Source: Notamacropus eugenii (lineage: Eukaryota > Chordata > Mammalia > Diprotodontia > Macropodidae). From it: DNA of 64,000 nucleotides. Below are positions 1-9,856 of this stretch, one piece after another (position 1 is the stretch's first letter; every line of letters begins with the position of its first letter). Position numbers and translations under genes: made by a program. Under the pieces are notes generated by a model that was not told where the DNA came from, ran no database searches, and saw only the letters and a list, made by a program, of their open reading frames with translations. The DNA is taken from contig NC_092875.1 in the NCBI RefSeq assembly GCF_028372415.1, forward strand, positions 192,860,372-192,924,371, read 5' to 3'.

Positions 1-151
1 AAATTCAAAAACTTTTCATTCGTTAGATTTATTGGAATCATCAGCATAGTTCCATGTGAGGGGTCTTGTTGCATACAAGATACCACATTTCTCTTTGGGT
101 TTTGCTTCATTTCTCCAGTGTTATTATCATTGAGAAATTAAGACAGAACTA

Positions 152-187
152 TACATATATATGTAATATATATGTATACATATATAA
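152..187. repeat. AT/TATG-rich simple repeat
   Basis: Alternating TA/TATG tract. The remainder of 1-300 shows nothing else that I recognise. Confidence 0.7.
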
Positions 188-299
188 TTAAGACAGAATC
201 TTAAATCAGGCTCAGAGATACAGCATGTTGATCCAGAGAAACTGAGACCATTGGAACAGAGGCATGCATCTGGAATTTGGGATAGAGCACAGAATCACA

Positions 300-411
300 G
301 GACTTTTCCTCCCTTCTTACCTTTTCCCTTCTTCCCTTTTTCCCTCCCCCTTCCTCTTTCCTTTCTTCCATTCTTTCTTCTTTCCTTCCTTCCTTCCTTT
401 TTCTTGCCTTT
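300..411. repeat. polypyrimidine low-complexity tract
   Basis: About 110 bp of T/C with CTTC and TCCC units, ending in CCTTCCTTCCTTCC. Open frames through it are meaningless. Confidence 0.85.
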
Positions 412-429
412 GCATTTTTATCCCCTACC

Positions 430-645
430 CCAATAAAAAACTGTAGAGTAGTGGCTAAAGAGTAGTCTTTATAATGAGAAAGACGTAAATTAAGCTTTGC
501 TTCTGATTTATACTGTCTCTATCATCCTGGGCAAATCAATTAACCTCTCAGTGCCCCAGAAAAATCTCTAAGACAACAAATTGAAGAGAAAATGCCAATT
601 TGCAGTGGAAGAGGAAGTTCCTCATAAGGGGCTACCTACACTGAT
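430..645 (+). repeat. marsupial SINE (tail type B)
   Basis: Degenerate copy with the 'TGGGCAA-TCA-TTAACCTCTCAGTG' block, then 'CTCTAAGAC' and 'GGAAGTTCCTCA'. The same tail is seen at 21.7, 45.1, 49.6 and 63.4 kb. Boundaries approximate. Confidence 0.65.
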
Positions 646-663
646 GAAATTATAGGTTGGGTA

Positions 664-868
664 AGATAGATGAATAGATAGATAGATAGAGAGACAGATA
701 GATAGAGAGATAGATAAACATAGAAAGATGTTTAAATAAATATGTAGATAAAAAATTAGATATTTAGGTAAAAAAATTAGATAAATATAAAAACAAATTG
801 GATAAATAATATAAATAAATGAATGAACGCATAAATAACAAGCAAATAAGTAAATCGATGTACAAATA
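664..868. repeat. GATA and AAAT simple repeats
   Basis: GATA/GACA units to about 716, then AAAT/AAAC-rich sequence. It may be the expanded A-rich tail of the SINE just upstream. Confidence 0.8.
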
Positions 869-899
869 AATGCCTCTCTAAAGAATAACATCATATCTT

Positions 900-1637
900 T
901 CACTTTAAAAAATAGTTATTCTAGGACAGGGCCTTAGTGGTAAGAGGAAGTCAATTCCCAAAGGACTAGGAAAGGTAGTGAAATAGATTACTCCTTTAGG
1001 AAAGACAGCCTTGTTATATGACGGATCATAGGCCACCTACTAACCCTTAGTAGTAAAAATGACCTCAATTGTGGTGTTTTACCATTGAATCTATTGTTCT
1101 CTAGTTCCCTGATGAGAGCCACAAGTGCTCAAGAGATCAATATTTCTTACTGGTAGTTTTCATTTTCTTTATGAGACTATTTATTTTCTTCTATAGGATG
1201 TAAAATGCTCTTTTCTTGAAGACAGATGGACAGAGCCTACAGGACACTACTTACTGGAGAGAAACCAGCTTTGAAAACTTTTGACAACCAGCATGGTAGC
1301 CAGTCTGTTCCTATTGAAATGAGCTCATTATAATTTTTTTTTCACAGACTTCCAATCAATTCTTTAGTCATTTCTCAAGAGTATATTTCAATTAAAATAA
1401 TAAACTTTCCACGGCACATAGAGTGCAAAAGCACATTTTCAGCAATGTTCTTTCCAGACTATGAACTATCTGGAGCAATATCATAGAAAATTGATGGGTT
1501 TGTTTCTTCTGGGGTACATGAAAGTGAAACACTAGGCAACACAGTAGTTTAATGGCAAGCATTTCCTAGCCCCAATTTGTACTTTTATAGGCCTCCTTTG
1601 AGTTTTCCTCATTTTTTTCCCTCCTGACCTAGTAGCA
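900..1637. other. no recognised feature
   Basis: AT-rich unique-looking sequence with no coding frame, RNA gene or repeat that I can name. Confidence 0.4.
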
Positions 1638-1652
1638 GGAGTTCTTAACCTC

Positions 1653-1706
<54 letters not shown>

Positions 1707-2075
1707 ATATAGATAGATATATAGACATGTCTACATGTATATATGCTTACATATAAGTTTAGATAAATATAAGTGAGTATATACATGTATGTATGTTTGT
1801 ATGTATATATTTAAGTATCCATATGTTGCTATGGATAGTATTATATGTACATATGTATACGTATGTATACATATATACATATACACATGTATGTGTATGC
1901 ATATGTATGTGTGTATATATATGTATATATATGTATAAAAACTGTATTTCAATCCAATTGGTTTTTCTTATAATCCTATGGATTTTAAGCAATATTCTGA
2001 AAAGGAGTCCACAGGCTTCATCAGACTGTCAAGGTGAACCACAATACAAAAATGACTCCCCTGACCTAAAGGAAA
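1638..2075. repeat. old DNA-transposon-like repeat with expanded microsatellites
   Basis: Begins 'GGAGTTCTTAACCTCAGG' and resumes at about 1937 with 'ACTGTATTTCAATCCAATTGG' and 'GGAGTCCACAGGCTTCATCAGACTG', the two ends of a common mammalian 'gttcttaacctggggtcca' element. (GT)n and TA/TATG tracts occupy its middle. Related copies at 27665 and 54835. Family name not assigned. Confidence 0.6.
1655..1702. repeat. (GT)24 microsatellite
   Basis: 48 bp of perfect GT, followed by TATATG-type repeats to about 1935. Confidence 0.98.
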
Positions 2076-2140
2076 TTTGTTATTTTGAATTAAAAAACCC
2101 TGGTGGTTAGAAGGAATCTTAAAAATCCTGTAACAACAAT

Positions 2141-2149
2141 GATGACGAA

Positions 2150-2182
<33 letters not shown>

Positions 2183-2195
2183 AATGATGATGATG
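2141..2195. repeat. (GAT)n trinucleotide repeat
   Basis: About 18 units with few interruptions (GAC, GAA, AAT). Confidence 0.97.
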
Positions 2196-2205
2196 GTTGA
2201 TGATG

Positions 2206-2395
2206 GCTGATATTTTAGGTTTTCAAGGCACCTACCTTATGTATATCTCGTTTGAAACTGTGAGGTAGATGCTACTCCTAACTTCATTTTACTGATGAAC
2301 AAACAGGCTCAGAGGGGACAAGCTGATTTGCCCAGGGTTACACAGTCAATACATATTTGAGGTGGGATTTAAACCCAAGTCTTTATGATGCCAGG
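2206..2395 (+). repeat. MIR/THER1-like CORE-SINE
   Basis: Contains the landmark 'ATTTTACTGATGAACAAACAGGCTCAGAG...GCCCAGGGTTACACAG...GGATTTAAACCCA'. A second short fragment lies at 2990-3058. Confidence 0.75.
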
Positions 2396-2589
2396 ACATT
2401 ATATAATTGAGCAAACTGAAGCCCGGGGAGAAGTGACTGGCTCAACAGAGCAAAAGTTGGTTTGTGCAGCACTTTGTAAATCAACCACAAGTCTACTAAG
2501 AAAGATTTCTGATATCATTGGAACAATTGATGCTCTTAAGGATTTAGTCAGTCTGTAGGTGAGTCAAGAAATACTTATTCAGCACTTAG

Positions 2590-2811
2590 TAGGGGTCGGG
2601 TAAGTGACTCGGTAGATAGTCCTGGGCCTAGAGTCAGGAAGACCCGAGTTCAAATCTATCCTCAGACACTAGCTATATGAACCTGGGCAAGTCATTTAAC
2701 TTAATCTACTGGAGAAGAAAATGGCAGATTACTCCAGTATCTTCATCAAGAAATCCTATGGTGTGCTCTTGTCCTCAGGGTTACAAAGAGTCTGACACAC
2801 CTAAATAACAC
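2590..2811 (+). repeat. marsupial tRNA-derived SINE (tail type A)
   Basis: Carries 'GAGTCAGGAAGACCCGAGTTCAAATC', 'CCTGGGCAAGTCATTTAAC', 'ACTCCAGTATCTTC' and 'AAAGAGTCTGACAC'. This is the family with the RTE-like 3' end that recurs throughout the window. Confidence 0.85.
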
Positions 2812-3285
2812 CATGGGCCAGGTAGACAAAAATACTGTCTCTGCCCCCAAAGGAGCTCACATTTTAATGAAGGAGAAAGCATGCAAATAGCTACAGAACA
2901 AGATTTTTACAAAGCAGATTGAAGGTAATCTCAGAAGGAAGACACAAGCAGTGAGGAAGGAAGGGAATGTGGCCAGAAAAGCCTCTTCTTAAACTCATTT
3001 TACAGATGAATAAACAGGCTTAGAGGGGACAAGTGATTTGTTAAAATTTGGGCTGAGACCAGCCCAGGGAAGTTTGGCTTTTCCTGCTGCTGGTTACCAG
3101 CCCCTCCTGCTGGGCCTGGCCAGAACATGGGCTCCAGGGGCCAGGGTCTGCGCCAGGCTTTCTCTGGTGTCAAGGAAGGGGTTATACCAGAAATCTGTTC
3201 ACAGGTATGGAGGCCTTTTGGCTGAGAATCATACAACTTCTGGCAGGGAATGGAAAAACGGTAGCAATTAAATAGCAAAGGAACT

Positions 3286-4020
3286 ACGGCCTTAAAACAG
3301 ATCTCCAGCAACAAATGCTCTGAGGGCCTTCACAAAGTATATGAGCAAAGCAACGCAGAAGTGAAAATGCAAAATGAACTTTGGAATCAACTCACCACCC
3401 AAGGCAGAAACTGTGAAATGTCCTGTGCTTTACTGGCGGTCTGGTTCAACTTGCACAGAGCAAAATTTTGTCACCAAAGCTGGCTATCGCCAAGCTGCTG
3501 CGGGACATAGCCTCATTGCTGTTTGCACCAGACACCGGTCCACGTGGCTACATTATTAAAAGAGAAGATGACAGCTGGGACTTTGGTGCTGGTGCAGGTT
3601 TTTATGTGAATGCCACTGAAGAACCTTAGAAAACCAACTAGAGGATATACTTCTATATAATACATGAGCTGCCCAACCTGATAAGTGCAAATTTTTCTGC
3701 TGATCGAAAGAAGACGTCTATTTTTGACCATTCTAGGGGAGGCCATGGTTGTGCTTTGAAGAATCCCAGAAAACACCAATCTGTGTCAGCACTTTCTCCA
3801 ATCTACAACCCAGTTGTCTGTCCTTAGGGAGGGGAAGGCCTTAGATGGATAATTTAGGATCAGCCTCTCATTGATGCTCCTCATTTTGTGAAGTCTTACT
3901 CAGATTCTCATTTGAACCTATTAATTGATCAAGGCAAGAATGACCAATTCCTTAAAGATGGGCGATTACTTCCTGACATCCTGTGCAGAACAGAAAATTC
4001 CAGTTGTTTTTAGACTGCAA
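3286..4020 (+). pseudogene. ESD: esterase D (S-formylglutathione hydrolase) processed pseudogene
   Basis: Translated pieces follow human-type ESD from its first residues (start codon now ACG at 3286, then ALKQISSN) through LPPKAET-like, [19 protein letters not shown], a degraded nucleophile motif (GHSMGGHG-type, here DHSRGGHG near 3728-3751), [10 protein letters not shown] and PVVFRLQ-like segments. No introns interrupt it, so it is a retrocopy. Frame changes near 3360 and 3525, in-frame stops near 3628 and 3640 and a small deletion after the nucleophile motif make it non-functional. The match ends near 4020, so the part with the catalytic His is missing. The parent enzyme hydrolyses S-formylglutathione in formaldehyde detoxification. 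Identification is from memory of the family, not from a search. Confidence 0.85.
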
Positions 4021-4059
4021 ACTAACCAAATGATCGAATTGTATCTCAATAATGAATAA

Positions 4060-4775
4060 AGAGATTTAAAGCATTGGAGGTAAAAAGATTTGAGGAAAGT
4101 CTGAAAGGAAGCCAAGGGGAAATGCAAGGGGGAGATGCAGGTGAGGAAGATTTGGTGAAAAGACTCAGTGTTGGGAAGTGGAGTGTTGTATGAAAGAAAC
4201 AGGAAGAAGTGCAGGGTCACTAAATCACAGGGGACCTACAGGGGAGTAAAATGTAAGAAAGCTAAAAAGGTAGGATGTGTCCAGGTTTTAAATACCTTTA
4301 AAAGCCAAATGGCTGAGTTCTCACTAGAGATAATAGAGAGTCAGTGAAGTTTCTTAACTAGAGAAGTGACATGGTTAGAACTGCTCTTTAGTGACATCAC
4401 TTGGGCAGCTAAGTGCAGGATGGACTGGAGTGAGGAGAGACTTGAGGCAGAGTCAAGTAGGAAGTTATTACAGGATGTGATGAAGGCCTGCACCAGGGTA
4501 CTAGTGGCTATGTGAGTGGAGGGAAGGGGACATATACAAGTGATGTTGCAAAGGGGCAAAAAAGATGAATTGGCAATGGGGTTGATATGTGAGGTTAGTG
4601 TGGGTAAGAAGTTGAGAATGGTGCAAGCCCAAGTGACTGGGAGGATGGTGGTGTCCTCAATAGTTATGAGAAAATTCATGAAGAAAAGAGGATTTGGTTG
4701 GAAAGATAAGAAGTTCTGTTTTGAACATGTTTCTGATATCTTCAGGATATCCAGTTCAGGATGTCTAACAGAACA
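4060..4775 (-). repeat. LINE-2 relic, antisense
   Basis: Reading the minus strand gives a decayed but recognisable L2 ORF2 C-terminal sequence around 4341-4679, with 'TTILPVTWACTILNFLPTL', 'LVQAFITSCNN' and 'LQSILHLAAQV'. It continues after an inserted SINE at 4971-5240. Confidence 0.75.
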
Positions 4776-4970
4776 TTAGGGCAGCTAGGTGGCACAGAGT
4801 ACCAGGTCTGAAGTCAAGAAGACTTGTTGCTTAACCCTGTTTGCCTCAGTTTCCTTATCTGTAAAATGAGTTGGAAAAGGAAATAACAAATCACTCCAGT
4901 ATCTCTGCCAAGAAACCCCCAATGAGGTCATGAGGAGTCGGACATGAATGAATGACAACAACTAAGTAGG
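4776..4970 (+). repeat. marsupial SINE (type A) inserted in L2
   Basis: 'GGGCAGCTAGGTGGCACAGAG' to 'GAGGAGTCGGACATGAATG' with a CAACAAC tail. It has an internal deletion between the head and the 'CTTAACCCTGTTTGCC' block. L2 sequence ('TAGGCAGTTGGTGA') resumes right after it. Confidence 0.85.
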
Positions 4971-5240
4971 CAGTTGGTGAAGGCAAAAAAAGAGGGAACT
5001 AAAGAGATAATCATGTTGTGTAGACGTGATAGAGGGAGAAGAGAAGAGAGCACAGGACGGGTTGAAAGACAGACTCTAAAAGGTTTAGATATAGTGAGAG
5101 GGACAGAAATAGAGGCACTGGATGTAGTTCAAGGAGTTTAGCTACAAAAGGGAGGAGAGATATGGGATAAAAAAAATAACAGGGATGGATGGACCAATGA
5201 TTCCAGTCATCAGGGAGGCAGTTATACAGCCTAAATTAAG
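4971..5240 (-). repeat. LINE-2 relic, continuation
   Basis: Resumes the L2 similarity interrupted at 4775. Decayed, boundary uncertain. Confidence 0.5.
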
Positions 5241-5289
5241 ACCAGTTCAAAGAAAGAAATTGGAAATTAGAGAAAAGGTGGAACAACGA

Positions 5290-5980
5290 AGAGAAGGAAC
5301 ATTAACATGTATTTCCACAGGAGATTCTCACACAAGTCACATATCTGACAATTTGATTTGGTGACATGTAGCCAATGAGGTCACATATCTCCGAAGGAGC
5401 CATCAGCAAGTTCTCAAATACTGAAGTGGACCCATGATATATTCAATGTGTATGTTTCTTCCAACACCACCCATCCATACCTGCCCATCCTGTGAGACTT
5501 GTCTGTTTTCTCCTATGAATTCTCCACAGTGCTAGAGACTATCTTACCTTGCCTTAACATCATAAGGATGCCAGTGAAACATTCCAGCTGCCCATCTGTC
5601 ATCTCCTGTCCTATCCATGCAACGAACCTGGCTCCTTTTATTATTATATCTTTCCTCAATGATATCCTTTATTCCTGTTCTTTGAATTCCTTTATTGGTT
5701 TTAGGTTATCACCTACTTGTACCCACCAGGTACTTGTACTCCAAAATCACTAAAGTTGGACTTATATCACATATTCTGAAACTTCTATATAATAAAGTGA
5801 TGAAGGATAATATCTATGATAATCAATGGACTTGCAAGGTGTAGGTCAGTGTCGTTTAAAACAAAGAGAAATTAGAGCATATGAATCTGTCAGTGTTTAT
5901 CCACTACGACCCAGGGGAGAGGGTGTTTTTAATGAACTCATACAATTTACTTGGCAGATACAGTCCTGTAACAAAGGAGG
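5290..5980. other. no recognised feature
   Basis: Short open frames only, none resembling a known protein. No repeat identified. Confidence 0.4.
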
Positions 5981-5984
5981 GTAA

Positions 5985-6235
5985 TAGTAAGTGACATTTA
6001 TATAGCACTTAAAAATGTGCAAAGGGACTTACAAACATTATCTCATTTGAGCCTCCCAGTATCCCCATTACATAGGTACAACAGGCATTATTTTTTCCAT
6101 TAAACAAATGAAGAAACTAGAATGCAAAGGCTTGCCTGTGGTCACGCAGCTAGTAAACATTAGAGGCAGGATATGAAGCCTGGTCTTCTGAATTCCAGCC
6201 TAGCAATCTTTCCACCATGCACTGCTTCTCCTCTC
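5985..6235 (+). repeat. THER1-like CORE-SINE
   Basis: 'GTGACATTTATATAGCACTT', 'TTACAAACATTATCTCATTTGA', 'GTCACGCAGCTAGTAAAC' and the 'CTGGTCTTCTGAATTCCAG' end are all present. Confidence 0.85.
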
Positions 6236-6239
6236 TGCT

Positions 6240-7580
6240 TCACCAGGACTAACAATTTGATGAAAAAAATCATAGACATCAATAGGGTTGTTCCCTTGGT
6301 CATCATAAGGTCAAGGTATAGTCTATAGCAAAAGCAAATTAGAGGATAAGGATTTATATATGAAAGAAATAACTATTTGGTTTCCAGAGTAACTTTCCTC
6401 CTGAGAAGAGAAAGAGCTGATGGGCCAACAAGATTGTTCCAGCTGGCTTAGCAGTCATATTTCTCCCTCTACATTAATAAATTGGCTTTTTGGTACAAAT
6501 TAGCCTCATGTGAGTTTGAAGATTGTGAGCCAGTTTTCTGATCATCCTCACATGAGTTAACCATTGAGGTTCCAAAAATAGAGAGAATTGAAAGACCAGA
6601 CTCTAGATATCACCAAGCCATGATACCCAGTCCATACATCTCTTGACCCTCCAACCAATACTGCTATAGTGATGATACTGGATTTAGCAAATCCTGGAGA
6701 GTCTTTTGAGTCATTCCAGAAAGATGGAGTTGCATTAAGTAGAGCTTTTGTGTTAAGTGCATTTTTATAATAATTCCTTGAAAATTGGTGACCAGTGTAT
6801 GGTATATACTTTCAATTAACCAAACATGTCATTTAGCAGAACACCCCATTCCTCCAACAATAACAGAGGACTTATTGTATCATCTACACATTTCATTAAA
6901 ATATCCCCCAAATGTTCTTTTTCCATTTTTGTTTTAGTGTTCATGGATAAAACTCCTTCCAGGACTCCCATGAGTTTATAATTAAGAGAGTGAGATGAGG
7001 ATTTTCACACTTTCTGAAAACACTCTCACAGATTAATTCCTTGACTTCAAGCCTCAAGTTGGCTTTCCTAATGAAAGGTGTTGCTATACAAGGGTCAGAT
7101 CTGAGGCAAAGGAGACCAGAGAGAGGAAGGAGTCAGGCTGCAGTGCTGGTGTGTTTTTCAGTGCAAGATGCCAAGACCACATGGCCTGTACTTTCACCCC
7201 TTATATCATTTCTGCCCCTTTGCTGATTGCTGACCCTGGGAGTGTTAAACAAGAACTTTTCTTTCTTGCTGCTCCTGCAGCAAACACAGAATTAAAACAC
7301 AGGTGTGTTTATTTCATTGTAGTCCTTGCCATGGAAATAACCATGATATGACCCATGCACAATAATGGAACCTCATTGTGTCATTGGGGAAAGAGGCGGA
7401 AGGAACTCTGAAAGGAAACACAAAACATAGAGTGTGCTGGTAAACACTTCAAGAGCTAAAAGGGGGGATTAGGTAAGTCCAGCAAAGGGGGTCTGGGGGA
7501 GAGCCATGTAAAACAGATGAGCTAACCAAGGAGCCACTGACAATATAATCATGTTTCATTATTATCTGCACAAGAGCATG
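6240..7580. other. no recognised feature
   Basis: About 1.3 kb of AT-rich sequence with no repeat or coding signal that I can name. Confidence 0.4.
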
Positions 7581-7584
7581 GAAA

Positions 7585-7831
7585 GGAGGGATATCAGTTA
7601 TTCAGTCCAGAAGCATGTATTAGGTACTTACTGGGCACTTAGTACCAGGTACGGACACTAGCTTCTAAGCACTGAGAACAAGGCAAAAAACAGCCCCAGT
7701 TACTCTCAAATAACTCACAGCCTAATGGGGAAGAAAACATGTAAACAACTATGCAAATACCTCTTTTTGTATCCCCAGCATATTGCCTGGTACAGAGAAG
7801 GGGATTAATAAATATTTATTGAACGACTGAA
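7585..7831 (+). repeat. L2-type 3' end repeat
   Basis: 'TTTTTGTATCCCCAGCATATTGCCTGG...TTAATAAATATTTATTGAA' is the usual L2 3' terminus. Upstream is a 'TAGGTACTTACTGGGCACTTAGTA' dispersed repeat. Confidence 0.65.
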
Positions 7832-7833
7832 AC

Positions 7834-7878
7834 TAGATAGATAGATAGATAGATTAGATAGATAGAAATAGATATAGA
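7834..7878. repeat. GATA microsatellite
   Basis: AGAT/GATA units directly at the 3' end of the L2 fragment, probably expanded from its tail. Confidence 0.9.
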
Positions 7879-8249
7879 TGATGGAGATAATCTTAGATGA
7901 TTAATATTAAGGGGGATTGAAAAAGGCTTCTTGTACAAGGTGAGGTTTTAACTGGGACTTGAAGGAAGGCAGGTAAGCCAGGAAATAGAGATAAAAAGAG
8001 AGGGGACAGAGAGAGAGAGGGAGAGAATTTCAGGCATAAAGATAAACCGAAACTATAGATCTCCCATATAATTTTTGTTTTCTGTCACTTAGCTGAGGTG
8101 GCATCAGGGAAGGGTCAGCGGGAGTTGGGGAAGAAAGGACAAGGAGGGGAAGAATGTAAAAGCAAAGGCTGAATAGGTCAAGGGTGGGAGTGAACATGGC
8201 TTCACAGGATTTAGAGCATGAAAAGATCTTTGAAAACACTAATCAATCC

Positions 8250-8640
8250 ACCTAAGAGCACATATTTAGCACCTAGTATGTACTAGGTACTGTGCCAACT
8301 ACTGGGAATACAAAAACAAAAGGGAAATAGTCTCTGCCAGCAAGGAATTTGCATTCTATCAGGGATATAACATGTGCATATATGAGTATATATGAAATAA
8401 ATACATCACAACATGGTAAGAAAAGGAATAAGCAATTGAGGGAATTTGAAAAAATCTCATGGAGAAGGCAGTGGTAGGAGAGAGTTTTGAAGTAAATTAG
8501 AGATTCTAAGAGTCAAAGGTAATACAGGATAACATTCTAGGAAGGAGCTGGGGAAACCTGTGCAAAGGCCTAGAGATGGGAGATGGGAAGTCGTTTCCGA
8601 GGAATGACAAGTAGTTTAATAGACAATAGTCTCCTATTAA
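8250..8640 (-). repeat. L2-like relic
   Basis: 'GTACTGTGCCAACTACTGGG' and 'GGGAAACCTGTGCAAAGGCC' blocks match the dispersed L2-type repeat that is also present at 52.2 and 55.9 kb. Confidence 0.5.
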
Positions 8641-8659
8641 GTGTGTGAGAAAAAGTAAC

Positions 8660-8812
8660 ATATAATAAATCTCTAGTATCCATTTTACAAATGAGAAAAG
8701 TGAGTCTTAAAGAGGTGAAGTCATTTACTCAGTCATGTAGGTAGTAAAGAAGAGTTAAACTTCAAAACTGGCTGGGTCCTCTGTCTCTGAATCAAGCATC
8801 CTTTCTGGTACA
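8660..8812 (+). repeat. MIR-like fragment
   Basis: 'CCATTTTACAAATGAGAAAA' followed by 'AGAGGTGAAGTCATTTACTCAG'. Confidence 0.55.
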
Positions 8813-8829
8813 ACAAAGAGGTGACAAAA

Positions 8830-8887
8830 TCAAGCAAGTACTTGACATATGTGAGAGGTCAAGCAAGTACTTGACATATGTAAGAGG
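8830..8887. repeat. 29-bp tandem duplication
   Basis: Two adjacent 29-bp units starting TCAAGCAAGTACTTGACATA, differing at one base. Confidence 0.9.
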
Positions 8888-8889
8888 TC

Positions 8890-9363
8890 AAGTCCAGGGA
8901 AGTTAAGAAGACAAAAAGGAAGGAAGGAGACAACATGTACTCTGTGCTATGTCTAGGAGACAATTTCTAGAGTCTTGGGAAGGCAGAGAGTCAAACCAAA
9001 CCCACATGCATTTATTGGGCACTTATTACTGCCACATATCGTCAGTAGGAACAGGTTAATGAGAAGACAATGTTGGAGTTGAGCTCCCCTTGTAAAAGAC
9101 AGATTTTTTGTTTCTCTCTTGCTTTATACATTTGGGCAGCTTGGGACTCGTAGGTTTTATCAGAGCTAGAAGGAGGCCTGAAAATGAATCCTCCCTCTCC
9201 CAGTGGATGCCAGTATTACCAGAAAAGTCATGCTAATGGTTTTGGAGTATATGACATATTTCTCTTGGATTTCTATTTTTTCTTAAACTAATAGTAAAAT
9301 TAGTTTGTATATCCATAGGAAAAGGTCAATCACACAGAGAGCTGGGACAGAGCTTTTGACATT
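8890..9363. other. unique flank of the provirus
   Basis: No gene or recognisable repeat. This was the pre-integration locus together with 17006 onward. Confidence 0.4.
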
Positions 9364-9369
9364 CAAAAT
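9364..9369. repeat. target-site duplication, left copy
   Basis: CAAAAT directly precedes the TG that opens the 5' LTR. The same six bases follow the CA that closes the 3' LTR. Matching duplications show that the two LTRs belong to one integration event and that no recombination with another copy has occurred. Confidence 0.95.
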
Positions 9370-9560
9370 TGACGGGGGTCGGTCCTAGGCGCCTGGGCGG
9401 ATAGGGGCCTCCCCGGGAGTGGCAGCCCACCAATCCGAGGGAGACACGGCTCCCAAGAAGGAGTTGTGGACCCACAGGATTGGTTGGGTGGGCTGGATCC
9501 AATCGGGTGGTAGGCCTCGCCCTCGGGGCGGGTTAGGATGGCCGCCCGGGAGAACTTCCC

Positions 9561-9568
9561 TATTTAAG
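9561..9568 (+). promoter_or_regulatory. TATA-like box of the proviral promoter
   Basis: TATTTAAG lies about 25-30 bp upstream of the expected start of R and 37 bp before the polyadenylation signal. CCAAT motifs lie upstream in U3. The start site itself is inferred. Confidence 0.8.
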
Positions 9569-9604
9569 ACAACGCCCTGAACTGCTCGGGGGACTCCTCC
9601 ATGC

Positions 9605-9610
9605 AATAAA
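9605..9610 (+). terminator. polyadenylation signal in 5' LTR
   Basis: AATAAA sits just downstream of the inferred cap site. In the 5' LTR it should be bypassed; the copy in the 3' LTR (16861-16866) would be the functional one. Confidence 0.85.
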
Positions 9611-9745
9611 GCTATGAACCTCCTGCGCATTGCCTGATTATTGCCTGCCACCGTGTCCCCCGGGGGTGGGTCCGGAGACGTCCGAAGCGGTGCCCACCGA
9701 AGGGAGAGTCTCACTCGAAGGTCCTGGGGACAGACCCGGGACAGC

Positions 9746-9763
9746 TGGCGCCCGAACAGGGAC
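9746..9763 (+). other. primer-binding site for tRNA-Lys3
   Basis: TGGCGCCCGAACAGGGAC, two bases after the LTR, is the 18-nt complement of the tRNA-Lys3 3' end, the primer also used by MMTV and primate lentiviruses. It supports a betaretroviral identity and intact initiation of minus-strand synthesis. Confidence 0.96.
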
Positions 9764-9781
9764 CGCAGCCCCCGCCGAGTG

Positions 9782-9789
9782 AGGTGAGT
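9782..9789 (+). promoter_or_regulatory. major splice donor in the leader
   Basis: AG|GTGAGT, a perfect donor consensus, with the exon ending at 9783. It lies between PBS and gag, as expected for the donor that makes subgenomic env mRNA. A possible acceptor, after a short pyrimidine run, is the AG at 14710-14711 upstream of env; this pairing is inferred. Confidence 0.8.
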
Positions 9790-9795
9790 ATAACC

Positions 9796-9849
9796 CTACC
9801 CAGTTAAGGGTAGAAGAGTCAGGCAACCTAGATAGTCGGGGCTATCTAG
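9796..9849 (+). other. two leader hairpins, candidate packaging signal
   Basis: Two perfect short stems lie between the splice donor and the gag start codon. CTACCC (9796-9801) pairs with GGGTAG (9808-9813) around a 6-nt loop. CTAGATAG (9828-9835) pairs with CTATCTAG (9842-9849) around the loop TCGGGG. Present only in unspliced RNA, this is where a retroviral encapsidation signal is expected. The pairing is visible; the function is inferred. Confidence 0.55.
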
Positions 9850-9856
9850 AGGAAAC

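Larger units (their letters stand above)
9370..9743 (+). repeat. 5' LTR
   Basis: 374-bp LTR with TG at the left end and CA at the right. It contains CCAAT-type motifs in both orientations (CCAAT near 9431 and 9499, ATTGG near 9480), a GC-rich stretch, a TATA-like box at 9561-9568 and AATAAA at 9605-9610. U3 is therefore about 220 bp, short for a betaretrovirus. R probably runs from about 9590 to about 9650, followed by a GT/GC-rich U5 that contains the perfect palindrome CCCCCGGGGG (9657-9666). Long antisense frames cross the LTR, but they look like by-products of its GC content. Confidence 0.97.

Noticed and set aside
251-436. Two overlapping 60-codon frames
   Set aside because: Encoded by polypyrimidine low-complexity DNA.
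1532-2110. Frames of 73-105 codons on both strands
   Set aside because: Products of GT and TA microsatellites (Thr/His or Tyr/Ile runs).
9385-9714. Antisense open frame of about 110 codons across the LTR (also in the 3' LTR, 16641-17000)
   Set aside because: It is present twice only because the LTRs are identical. GC-rich, stop-poor DNA gives such frames, and no domain is recognisable. An antisense retroviral protein cannot be excluded but has no support here.
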